Both the position numbers and the translations under genes were made by a program. The notes under the pieces are model-generated. The model had not been told where the DNA came from. It did no database searches and saw only the letters and a list, made by a program, of their open reading frames with translations. From assembly GCA_045537915.1 (NCBI GenBank), contig JAZSQK010000045.1, positions 1-64,000 of the forward strand: DNA of 64,000 nt, given 5' to 3'. Origin of the DNA: SFWF01 sp045537915. GTDB lineage: Bacteria > Bacillota > Clostridia > Oscillospirales > Acutalibacteraceae. Positions 1-7,039 of this stretch are shown in pieces (within the stretch, counting starts at the first letter, position 1; every line of letters starts with the position of its first letter).

Positions 1-1
1 C

Positions 2-703
2 ATCGCAGGCTACGACTGCAAGGACGGCACAATGCATTCTCAGAACAAGATCGAGGCGGCACTGACAGAAGCAAAAGCTGCAAAGATAGCATTCCTCACA
101 GGCTTTGAGTGTGATAGTGCCGTTGCCGACAAAGTTGCAGCATTCAAGGATATCTGCACCAAGGCAGGTATAGAAACACAGGAGGTTGACGGCAGCCTGT
201 TCAAGGCAGCATCAACTGCATGGAACATTCTTATGTGTGCAGAGCTGTGCAACAATGTATCACGTTATGACGGTGTTAAGTTTGGTCACCGTGCAAAAGA
301 ATATAAAAACATTGATGAATTATATGTAAATTCAAGAACAGAAGGCTTTAACTTCTTAACAAAGGCAGTTATTTTATATGGCTCAGATGTTTTATCTAAA
401 AACCGCTACAAAGATTGCTATGATAAATCTTTGAGAATAAGAAGAGTAGTGTCAGAAAAGTTTAATGACTTAATGAAAGAGTATGATGCGGTGTTAACAC
501 CTGTAACATCTTGCACTTCATATAAGTCATACGACATAAAACAAGCCTTTAACAAAGTGTATGAAGAAAGCGTGTTTACAGCCGTTTCAAACTTAATCGG
601 TACACCCGCACTAGTAATATCCGGCGTTCAGCTTATGGGTAAAGCATTTTCAGAAAGTACACTTTTGTCACTTGCATCAAGCGTTTTAAAGGAGGGTAAA
701 TAA
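2..703 (+). CDS. gatA: Glutamyl-tRNA(Gln) amidotransferase subunit A, C-terminal part
   Basis: This is the amidase subunit of the GatCAB complex, which converts Glu-tRNA(Gln) to Gln-tRNA(Gln) in the cytoplasm. The frame is open from base 2, so the gene starts outside the window; the first ATG at 32 is internal. The first residues (IAGYDCKDGT) match the conserved GatA segment after the catalytic serine region, and RYDGVKFGHR, SRTEGF and LTPVT are typical C-terminal GatA motifs. The catalytic Ser/Lys residues lie upstream of the window. The region after LTPVT looks shorter than in most GatA proteins. gatB follows after 2 nt, as expected for an operon. Codon use changes inside the gene: up to about base 295 leucine is mostly CTG/CTC/CTT, while from about 300 to 700 TTA dominates and the DNA is clearly more AT-rich. 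Confidence 0.9.
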   Translation: MAGYDCKDGTMHSQNKIEAALTEAKAAKIAFLTGFECDSAVADKVAAFKDICTKAGIETQEVDGSLFKAASTAWNILMCAELCNNVSRYDGVKFGHRAKEYKNIDELYVNSRTEGFNFLTKAVILYGSDVLSKNRYKDCYDKSLRIRRVVSEKFNDLMKEYDAVLTPVTSCTSYKSYDIKQAFNKVYEESVFTAVSNLIGTPALVISGVQLMGKAFSESTLLSLASSVLKEGK

Positions 704-705
704 TT

Positions 706-2115
706 ATGAATTACGAAATAGTTATCGGACTTGAAACGCACGTTGAATTGGAAACAAAATCAAAAATATTCTGTTCATGTGGCGGTCATTCTGAAGCAAA
801 AGAGCCTAACGATTGTGTGTGCCCAGCGTGCAGCGGTATGCCGGGTATGCTTCCCGTGACAAACAAGGGGGCAATAGAACTTGCCGTAAAGGCAGGCTTT
901 ATGCTGAACTGTAAAATCAATCAGTACACAACCTTTGATAAAAAAAGCTACTATTATCCCGACCTTCCCGCATCCTATCAGACTACCCAGTGGTTTCATC
1001 CCATCTGTGTTGACGGCTCGGTAGAAATCGGCGGCAGAAAAATCGGAATTAAGCAGATACATCTCGAGGAGGATGCAGGAAAGCTTGTGCACGACGAGGC
1101 TACAAACACCTCTTTAGTCGATTTCAACCGTACCAGCGTTCCCCTTATTGAAATTGTTTCCCGTCCCGATTTCAGAAGTTCGGACGAGGTGCTTGAATAT
1201 CTCAGAAAGCTTAAGAGCGCTCTGCAGTTTGCGGGAATTTCCGAATGTGAAGAGGGCGCAATGAGATGCGACGTTAACATTTCGGTTCGCCCCGAAGGCA
1301 CCGAGGAGCTTGGCGTTCGCTCTGAAATTAAGAATATGGCTTCCTTTGCCGAAATAAAGGACGCCATAGAGTTTGAAAAGGTGCGCCACATCGACGCTAT
1401 TGAGAGAAGAACCGAAATGCTTGTTCAGGAAACTCGCCGTTGGGATGATGTAAAGCGCAGAACCTTCCCGATGAGAAACAAGGAAACTGCGGCAGATTAC
1501 CGCTACTTCCCCGACCCCAACATTATGCCTGTCGTTATTGATGACGAGTGGCTTGAGGCAATCAGAGCTTCTATGCCCGCAACCGCAGAGGAAATGGGCA
1601 AAAAGTATGTCGATATGGGAGTCGGTGTCAAGGAGGCTACGGTTCTTGCGGGAGATGCAAAGCTCTGCGAGTTCTTTGAAAAGGTGGTAGCACTCGGCGC
1701 CTCTGCCAAAACGGCCGCCGCCTGGATTCTTACCGAATGCATGAACCAGATGAGCAGAATCGGGGCAGTAACCCTTGATATTGCCCCCGAAAAACTTGCT
1801 CGTATAATTGCCCTTGTCGATTCGGGAGAAATTACCCGTGCGGCAGGTAAAAAGGTGCTTATTGCCGTCTTTGCCGAGGATGTCGATGTCGATAAATACT
1901 GCGAGGAAAACGGTCTTAATGTTAAGGTTGACGACAGCCTTGTTGCAGACACCGTTGCCCGTATAGTTAATGAAAACCCACAGGCAGTTGCCGATTATAA
2001 GAGCGGAAAAACAAAGGCTATGCAGGCCCTCTTCGGTCTTATTATGAGGGAGCTCAAAGGTACGGGCGACCCTGCGGTTATTCGCACAATGCTCGAAGAA
2101 AAACTGAACGGATAA
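706..2115 (+). CDS. gatB: Glutamyl-tRNA(Gln)/aspartyl-tRNA(Asn) amidotransferase subunit B
   Basis: This is the tRNA-binding and kinase subunit of GatCAB. It phosphorylates the misacylated Glu on tRNA(Gln) before amidation with ammonia delivered by GatA. The 469-residue protein is near the family length of about 475. It starts with the typical YEIVIGLETHVEL and has the N-terminal zinc-site cysteines (FCSC, CVCPAC). YYYPDLPASYQ, LEEDAGKLVHD, DFNRTSVPLIEIV and RYFPDPN follow in the catalytic cradle domain. The C-terminal YqeY-like tail ends near MQALFGLIMRELKG. The ATG lies 2 nt after the gatA stop, and the pair is closed by a strong terminator. No gatC is visible; it may lie upstream. Confidence 0.97.
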   Translation: MNYEIVIGLETHVELETKSKIFCSCGGHSEAKEPNDCVCPACSGMPGMLPVTNKGAIELAVKAGFMLNCKINQYTTFDKKSYYYPDLPASYQTTQWFHPICVDGSVEIGGRKIGIKQIHLEEDAGKLVHDEATNTSLVDFNRTSVPLIEIVSRPDFRSSDEVLEYLRKLKSALQFAGISECEEGAMRCDVNISVRPEGTEELGVRSEIKNMASFAEIKDAIEFEKVRHIDAIERRTEMLVQETRRWDDVKRRTFPMRNKETAADYRYFPDPNIMPVVIDDEWLEAIRASMPATAEEMGKKYVDMGVGVKEATVLAGDAKLCEFFEKVVALGASAKTAAAWILTECMNQMSRIGAVTLDIAPEKLARIIALVDSGEITRAAGKKVLIAVFAEDVDVDKYCEENGLNVKVDDSLVADTVARIVNENPQAVADYKSGKTKAMQALFGLIMRELKGTGDPAVIRTMLEEKLNG

Positions 2116-2126
2116 GAAACAAAAAC

Positions 2127-2158
2127 AACCCCCACAGACATCAAAATCTGTGGGGGTT
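2127..2158 (+). terminator. Rho-independent terminator after gatB
   Basis: A perfect 12-bp stem (arms 2127-2138 and 2147-2158, AACCCCCACAGA and its complement) with an 8-nt loop lies 11 nt after the gatB stop. It is followed by only a short T tract. A related stem (AACCCCACAG) ends the symporter gene at 4612-4646. Confidence 0.8.
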
Positions 2159-2172
2159 ACAATTTATAAAAT

Positions 2173-2760
2173 TTATCCGAGAATCTTTAGCACATATGCC
2201 GCAATGGTTTTTGCATAATTTACAAGCCTGTCACACTCAATAAACTCATTAGGCTGGTGTGGGCCGCCGACATCTGAAAAATTACGTCCGCAACCAAAGG
2301 CGAAAGCACGGTCCGAGCCGTATTTTGAGATAACCGACAAATCAGAAAGACAGGAGCCGCATACAAGGGACTTTTGAACACCGGCTTCATCGGCTGCCTC
2401 GAGCATGAGCTCGATATCCTCGCTGTTCGGCTCACAGAATACATAATGGAAGAAACGAGTGTTAGGGATAAAGCCGACTCCTTTAATGCCGAGGGGTTCA
2501 AGCTTTTGGGATAAAATAGCCTCAACCTCTTTTAACTCCTCGTATATTTCTTCCTTTGTCTTGTCGGTATAGCAGACAAAATGAACCTCGCCTTTTCCAA
2601 GGTCGCTTCCGCTGTTTCCTGCACGGGCACCCATATATCTGAGGGCTGTGCTCGGGATAACTGTGCCGTTATAGAACCTGTTTTCCTCAAGCACGGCTCG
2701 GCGTCTTGACACAAAGACTTCCTCTATAACATCGATGACAACAGGTATTGCCTTCGGCAT
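2173..2760 (-). pseudogene. M20-family peptidase/deacylase, C-terminal remnant
   Basis: The 195-residue frame matches the second half of M20 metallopeptidases (dipeptidase/ArgE/DapE type): the end of the dimerisation domain and the last catalytic part. The family-typical C-terminus GGPHQPNEFIECDRLVNY is present, in which the His of GGPHQPNE is a zinc ligand. Intact family members are about 400 residues. The N-terminal catalytic half, with the first His-x-Asp and Glu-Glu motifs, is missing. Reading upstream in the same frame meets a TGA within about 10 codons of the ATG at 2760, and no peptidase-like sequence continues. I infer a decayed gene rather than a working short enzyme, but expression cannot be excluded. 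Confidence 0.7.
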
Positions 2761-2826
2761 TGGAAAACAGGGAAATTCAATTCATCTTTTCGCATTTGCA
2801 CCATAAGAGACAGTGCTTATCAAGAA

Positions 2827-2863
2827 AAAAGGACAGAGAACGTAAAAATTCCTCTGTCCTTTT
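2827..2863. terminator. Symmetric hairpin, possible bidirectional terminator
   Basis: Perfect arms AAAAGGACAGAG (2827-2838) and CTCTGTCCTTTT (2852-2863) surround a 13-nt loop, with A and T runs at the outer ends, so it could end transcription from either side. It lies between the peptidase remnant and the symporter promoter. Confidence 0.6.
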
Positions 2864-2905
2864 CCTGTTAGCAGGTAACTTATTCTGAATAATTCAAAAA
2901 ACTAC

Positions 2906-2934
2906 TTGACAAAAACGCTTTAAAGCGTTAAACT
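2906..2934 (+). promoter_or_regulatory. Symporter promoter with 16-bp palindromic operator
   Basis: A consensus -35 box TTGACA (2906-2911) and a -10-like TAAACT (2929-2934) are separated by 17 nt. The spacer is almost entirely the perfect palindrome AACGCTTTAAAGCGTT (2914-2929). Repressor binding here would block RNA polymerase. The CG-containing half sites resemble LacI-family operators; the LacI gene at 10151-11128 is a possible but unproven partner. Confidence 0.65.
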
Positions 2935-2986
2935 GTTAAAGACAACTTTATTTTTACAAAAATTCACTACGAAAGGAGAGGGCGAT

Positions 2987-4612
2987 ATGTCCCTACAACT
3001 TCTGGCAGCGCAGTCTGCCAACAACCCACTCACCATTGGCATCACAATTCCGATGCTCGTCTGCTTTTTTGCGCTTATGATAGGTGTCGGACTATATTGC
3101 CGCCGTCATTCGACCAATGTTGACGGCTTTGTCCTCGGCGGCCGTGCGGTAGGACCCTGGCTTACAGCCTTCGCCTTTGGAACATCATATTTTTCTGCCG
3201 TTATCTTTGTCGGCTACGCAGGGCAGTTCGGCTGGAACTTCGGTCTGGCTTCTACCTGGATAGGTCTTGGAAACGCCTTTATCGGCTCCCTTCTTGCCTG
3301 GGCGGTGCTTGGAAGAAGAACGAGGGTTATGTCACAGCATTTAGGCTCCAAAACAATGCCCGATTTCTTCGAGAAGCGCTACGACTCAAAAAAGCTTAAG
3401 GTTACAGCCTCCTTCATCGTTTTCTTATTCCTCATTCCCTACACCGCATCTCTATACAACGGACTGTCAAGCCTTTTTAACAACGTATTTTCAATTCCCT
3501 ACTGGGTAATCGTCGTTGCAATGGCGGTGCTGACAGGAATTTACGTTGTATTCGGCGGATATATGGCAACCGCTATAAACGATTTTATACAGGGAATAAT
3601 TATGCTTGTCGGAATAATTGCGGTTGTAACCTCGGTGCTTTCCCAAAACGGCGGCTTTAATGCGGCGGTTGAGGCTCTTTCAAAGAGCGAACATGCAGGT
3701 CCCGAGTTTACCTCTTTCTTTGGTCCAAACCCCATATTTCTTTTCTTCGTGGTTGTGCTGACCTCCCTCGGCACCTGGGGACTGCCCCAGATGGTCGGAA
3801 AGTTCTACTCCATAAAGGACGAGGGGGCGGTCAAAAAGGGAACCATTATCTCGACCGTTTTTGCAATCATTGTTGCGGGTGGCTGCTACTTCCTCGGCGG
3901 CTTCGGTAAGCTCTACTTTGATAAAATGGCTGCCGCTGGCTACACCTCAGCTACAGGCACAAAGTTTGATATGGTAGTTCCCACAATGCTCTCCAATTTA
4001 CCGAGCCTTGTAGTTGCAATTATCGTCGTGCTGGTTCTTGCGGCATCGATGTCAACCCTTTCAAGCCTTGTTCTTGCCTCCTCCTCAACCCTTACCCTCG
4101 ACGTTGTAAAACCCGCTATGGAGAAAAAGGGAGAGGTAAGCGAGAAAAAGAGTCTTCTTATAATGAGATCATTTATAGTATTCTTCATAGCCCTCTCGGC
4201 TGTCATTGCAATTCTCAAGGACTCTATCTGGTCTGATTCGGTATTTATCGCACAGATGATGGGTGTTTCCTGGGGAGCACTGGCAGGAGCCTTCCTCGCA
4301 CCCTTCCTATACGGTCTATACTGGAAGGGAACCACAAAAGCGGCGGTCGTCGCAAGCTTTATATTCGGCGTGGGACTTGAGGTTGTTCAGCTTCTCATAG
4401 GCGTAGGACTCTTTAGCGTAAAAGGGGTTCCCGTTTTAAGCTTTGTCTTTACAAACTCACTCTACTCGGGAGTTTTCGCAATGCTCGGCGGTCTCGTTAT
4501 AGTGCCGATTGTAAGCCTTTTGACAAAGAAAACCCTGCCTGACAATATCGACGAGAAATTTTCCTGCTATGAAAAGGAAATCACCACGACTGTTAAAAAT
4601 TCATTAGGATGA
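2987..4612 (+). CDS. Sodium:solute symporter (SSS/PutP-like family)
   Basis: This 541-residue polytopic membrane protein has about 13 hydrophobic segments. It imports an organic solute using the sodium gradient. Family marks visible are GFVLGGRAVGPWLTAFAFG near the N-terminus (the conserved region after TM1), the TWIG segment, FFEKRYDSKKLK in the loop after TM3, and the VLAASMSTLSSLVLASSS stretch that contributes serines to the sodium site. The substrate cannot be assigned: the family covers proline, pantothenate, sugars and organic acids. The RBS AAAGGAG lies 10 nt before the ATG. The gene stands alone between its own promoter/operator and a terminator, so it is probably induced by its substrate through a repressor. 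Confidence 0.88.
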   Translation: MSLQLLAAQSANNPLTIGITIPMLVCFFALMIGVGLYCRRHSTNVDGFVLGGRAVGPWLTAFAFGTSYFSAVIFVGYAGQFGWNFGLASTWIGLGNAFIGSLLAWAVLGRRTRVMSQHLGSKTMPDFFEKRYDSKKLKVTASFIVFLFLIPYTASLYNGLSSLFNNVFSIPYWVIVVAMAVLTGIYVVFGGYMATAINDFIQGIIMLVGIIAVVTSVLSQNGGFNAAVEALSKSEHAGPEFTSFFGPNPIFLFFVVVLTSLGTWGLPQMVGKFYSIKDEGAVKKGTIISTVFAIIVAGGCYFLGGFGKLYFDKMAAAGYTSATGTKFDMVVPTMLSNLPSLVVAIIVVLVLAASMSTLSSLVLASSSTLTLDVVKPAMEKKGEVSEKKSLLIMRSFIVFFIALSAVIAILKDSIWSDSVFIAQMMGVSWGALAGAFLAPFLYGLYWKGTTKAAVVASFIFGVGLEVVQLLIGVGLFSVKGVPVLSFVFTNSLYSGVFAMLGGLVIVPIVSLLTKKTLPDNIDEKFSCYEKEITTTVKNSLG

Positions 4613-4646
4613 AAAAAGAACCCCACAGACTGTGGGGTTCTTTTTT
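4612..4646 (+). terminator. Rho-independent terminator after the symporter gene
   Basis: Arms AAAAAAGAACCCCACAG and CTGTGGGGTTCTTTTTT form a near-perfect stem directly after the stop codon, ending in six T. The purine repeat at 4647 begins at the base after the T run. Confidence 0.9.
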
Positions 4647-4698
4647 AGGGAAAGGGGAAAGGGGAAAAGGGAAAAGGGAAAGGGGAAAAGGGAAAGGG
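4647..4698 (+). repeat. Purine repeat copy 1 (G3-4/A3-4 tracts)
   Basis: This is a 52-nt stretch made only of G3-4 and A3-4 runs (AGGGAAAGGGGAAAGGGG and so on), containing eight G-tracts of three or more. Related copies lie at 5546-5576, 11226-11240, 45181-45206, 47135-47157 and 47591-47620. This copy is inverted relative to the one at 5546-5576, and the pair brackets two small genes. The tracts meet the usual sequence pattern for G-quadruplex formation. Confidence 0.9.
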
Positions 4699-4759
4699 TA
4701 TAATAAAAAATAAGAAACAGCAAAAGATGCACGAAAAATTTTCGTGCATCTTTTCATTT

Positions 4760-4999
4760 CTAATCCAATCCTTTAAAAAATTCATCATAAGAGCAATTAT
4801 AAATTTTACGAAGTTCTATTATTACACTCGCCTTGATATTTAGCTCTCCCGATTCGTATTTTGCATAGGTAGTCCGTCCAATATCGCAGCCTCTGCGCTG
4901 AAGCTCGGCACATAATTTCTCTTGGGATATCCCAAAATTGTCACGCAGTCTGCGGAGGTTCTGCCCCAGATATCTGTCTGTTCTTATTTTTTGTTCCAT
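4760..4999 (-). CDS. Small XRE/Cro-CI-type transcriptional regulator
   Basis: The 79-residue protein is essentially one helix-turn-helix domain: YLGQNLRRLRDNFGISQEKL forms helices 1-2 and RTTYAKYESGELN the recognition part, as in HTH_3/XRE regulators. The start at 4999 (MEQKIRTDRY) is chosen because GGAG lies 8 nt upstream; the frame stays open further but without an RBS. The gene is divergent from the SLOG-like gene at 5102, and the 100-nt spacer holds two inverted-repeat sites. It therefore probably represses itself and its neighbour. Both genes sit between inverted purine repeats. Confidence 0.85.
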   Translation of the reverse strand: MEQKIRTDRYLGQNLRRLRDNFGISQEKLCAELQRRGCDIGRTTYAKYESGELNIKASVIIELRKIYNCSYDEFFKGLD

Positions 5000-5016
5000 A
5001 CATTTTCTCCGTTTTT

Positions 5017-5086
5017 GACCAGTATTGGTTGCAACCACGAGTATTGTATGATAAAATCTATTTAAATATTGACCGCTATACTGGTC
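5017..5086. promoter_or_regulatory. Paired operator-like inverted repeats between divergent genes
   Basis: GACCAGTAT at 5017-5025 is repeated as its exact reverse complement ATACTGGTC at 5078-5086. Each copy also sits in a local dyad of the form ACC(N6-8)GGT, and a GGTTGCAACC palindrome lies at 5027-5036. Two such sites flanking divergent start regions are typical of autoregulatory Cro/CI-like repressors. Confidence 0.6.
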
Positions 5087-5101
5087 TAAAAGGAGAATTT
5101 T

Positions 5102-5545
5102 ATGAAAACTTGCACATTTTTCGGGCACAGGCAAGTACATGATACTGCCCAGTTGTCGTCTAAACTTTTTGATACTATATTGGAGCTGATTGAAGAAAGA
5201 GGGGTAAATCTCTTTTTTGTCGGGGACAGCGGTTCGTTTGACTACCTTGTTTTAAAGGTTCTGCGAGGGCTTAAAAAGCTATATCCGCAGATAGAGTATT
5301 ATGTAGTGTTATCCTATTTAAGACCAAAGTCGGAATACTGTTTATACACCGAGGAAGAAACGATTTTTCCCGACGTAATGACCACCGCTCATCCGAGATT
5401 CGCCATAGTAAAAAGGAACAAGTGGATGCTCGACAGTAGCGATATAGTAATTACATATGTGAACAGTGTTATAGGCGGTGCGGCCGCCTTTGCCCAAAAG
5501 GCAGAAAAAAAGGGAGTGGAGATAATAAGGCTCGGAAGTCTCTAA
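5102..5545 (+). CDS. SLOG-like (YpsA/DUF1273-related) protein
   Basis: This 147-residue protein opens with TCTFFGHRQV, which matches the start of SLOG/Rossmann-like proteins of the YpsA group. It has FFVGDSGSFDYLVLKVLRGL (a glycine-rich loop after strand 2) and ends with VNSVIGGAAAFAQKAEKKG, resembling the family's GGT-type nucleotide-binding segment. SLOG proteins bind nucleotides or nucleotide derivatives; the role of this subfamily is unclear. The RBS AGGAG is 7 nt upstream of the ATG. The gene is paired with a divergent XRE regulator, and the stop codon touches a purine repeat. Gene pairs of this kind are common small accessory modules in Clostridia. Confidence 0.7.
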   Translation: MKTCTFFGHRQVHDTAQLSSKLFDTILELIEERGVNLFFVGDSGSFDYLVLKVLRGLKKLYPQIEYYVVLSYLRPKSEYCLYTEEETIFPDVMTTAHPRFAIVKRNKWMLDSSDIVITYVNSVIGGAAAFAQKAEKKGVEIIRLGSL

Positions 5546-5576
5546 CCCTTTCCCTTTTCCCCTTTCCCCTTTCCCT
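5546..5576 (-). repeat. Purine repeat copy 2 (inverted relative to copy 1)
   Basis: This 31-nt stretch of C3-4/T3-4 runs on the plus strand is the same repeat as 4647-4698 on the other strand. It starts at the base after the SLOG-like stop codon and ends at the A tract of the hairpin at 5578-5609. With copy 1 it forms the ends of a roughly 930-bp cassette. Confidence 0.88.
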
Positions 5577-5577
5577 A

Positions 5578-5609
5578 AAAAAAACAACCTCTTTCGAGGT
5601 TGTTTTTTT
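5578..5609 (-). terminator. Terminator of the minus-strand isomerase-like gene
   Basis: Arms of 14 nt (5578-5591 and 5596-5609, core ACAACCTC/GAGGTTGT) with a TTTC loop lie directly after the stop of the minus-strand gene and run into T on that strand. The hairpin plus the adjoining repeat is nearly identical to 11226-11271. Confidence 0.88.
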
Positions 5610-5610
5610 A

Positions 5611-6975
5611 TCACATCATAACTTCGATATCCATCATAGCGCAGAAATCTTTCAAAGCTTCCACATAATTTCCGTAGGCAAGGATTACATGTTGGCAGGA
5701 CACCATCTGTGCGAATTCTTTCACGGTGCAGGAATCGGGGAACACTTCCAGACTGGGCAGCTGGGGTGCGGGATCGTCCCAACCAAACTCGTTCCAAGCG
5801 GGAGGAGTCTTTGCCTCAGCAGTATAAATGTGCATTTTGTACTTGCCCTTCAGATAGACAAGTCGTGCACAGGTCACATATCCGGTCTTAACCTTAGACA
5901 CATTAAGCAGACTGGCATTCAGCAGACCAAAGGCTGCAGGCAGAACGGTTACATCTCCGTCGGTTACAGACTTCGGAACAAAGTCGGGTACGCCGATAAG
6001 CATACTCTTCTCAAAGAACTCGTAGTACTCCAGATAAGGCACGGTCTGACCTGAAATATACTTCATAATGAGTTGAGTTACAGCGCCCATCACGTCGTTT
6101 TCCGGAACGGTCAGAATGTCGCAGTAGTGCTCCAACAGCATAAACACCATAGCCGGAGGAAAACCTTCCAGTTTTTTCATTCCGTCCACATCAATAAGGG
6201 TTATGGCTTCCCAACCACGCTCCCGTATCTTCTTCAAAATGGAAAGAGCATACTTTACGCCCTGCTCAATGACAGAATCATCACATTCCTTTTTAAAGAC
6301 CCAGTTTTGCTTAACAAAGGCAACGCCCTCTGCAATTTGCGCAGTGTCCAGAGTATCAATGGTTCGCACCATCTCCAGCATTTCGTAGGGCTCGACCTCC
6401 ACGCCAATCTGACCGCGCATAGAATTACCCTCATACTGTGTGCCATACAGCAACATATCACGATAACCCATAGTGCCGATACGGGCATTACGCAACGCCT
6501 TCTTCGCACGGCAGGCAGAAACAAAGGCATCGATTTTGTCCATAGGCCAAGGCTTGTCAATGATGTTATAGACGTACTTAAAAGTGTAATCCAAAGCCTC
6601 AAAGGCGGGACGCAGAGCAGTAGTGCCTGCCTGTTCTGCAGTTGTGATTATTCGGCCGTTTTCCTTCCAACCGCACAGTCCCCACAGTAGCAAGGGAATA
6701 TGACGGAACTGATCGGTAACACGGATTACTGCATGGGTGGGAATCCAACCGGCAACACAGACGATCAGGCAGCTCATATCAAGACCTGTCAATTTGGCTA
6801 CAGCAGCATCTGCGGTTTCGTAAGCAAGATCATCGATAACGATGCCACCGTCTACGATATCGTCATACTTTGCCTGTAAGACCTGTAGTGCCTCATCGTG
6901 TTTCATTTGGATTCGCTCAAAAGGCGTGTTAACTTCGCCAAAGCACACAAATCCAATGGTGTTATTCTGGTTCAT
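5611..6975 (-). CDS. L-fucose/L-arabinose isomerase family protein
   Basis: The protein is about 454 residues and resembles the fucose/arabinose isomerase-like group (COG2407 type), with an N-terminal Rossmann-like half and a C-terminal FucI-like half. Visible marks are VCFGEVNTP at the start, the CLIVCVAGWIPTHAV segment around residue 75, GTMGYRDMLLYG near residue 170, and a C-terminal beta-rich domain with YVTCARLVYLKGKYKMHIY. The precise substrate is unknown; the family interconverts aldoses and ketoses, or acts in sugar or sulfosugar breakdown. The start is set at the second ATG (6975) because AAGGAG lies 7 nt upstream of it and only 1 nt from the first. It belongs with the downstream-to-upstream block of minus-strand sugar genes up to the LacI regulator. 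Confidence 0.7.
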   Translation of the reverse strand: MNQNNTIGFVCFGEVNTPFERIQMKHDEALQVLQAKYDDIVDGGIVIDDLAYETADAAVAKLTGLDMSCLIVCVAGWIPTHAVIRVTDQFRHIPLLLWGLCGWKENGRIITTAEQAGTTALRPAFEALDYTFKYVYNIIDKPWPMDKIDAFVSACRAKKALRNARIGTMGYRDMLLYGTQYEGNSMRGQIGVEVEPYEMLEMVRTIDTLDTAQIAEGVAFVKQNWVFKKECDDSVIEQGVKYALSILKKIRERGWEAITLIDVDGMKKLEGFPPAMVFMLLEHYCDILTVPENDVMGAVTQLIMKYISGQTVPYLEYYEFFEKSMLIGVPDFVPKSVTDGDVTVLPAAFGLLNASLLNVSKVKTGYVTCARLVYLKGKYKMHIYTAEAKTPPAWNEFGWDDPAPQLPSLEVFPDSCTVKEFAQMVSCQHVILAYGNYVEALKDFCAMMDIEVMM

Positions 6976-7039
6976 AATCATACTCCTTGTTATGTAATTT
7001 TAAATAAAGACTGTTATAAGCGACCCGTTTTACTTTCTG

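Noticed and set aside
6073..6690. 205-codon plus-strand frame opposite the isomerase-like gene
   Set aside because: It is a shadow of a well supported minus-strand gene, His/Gln-rich, and has no RBS.
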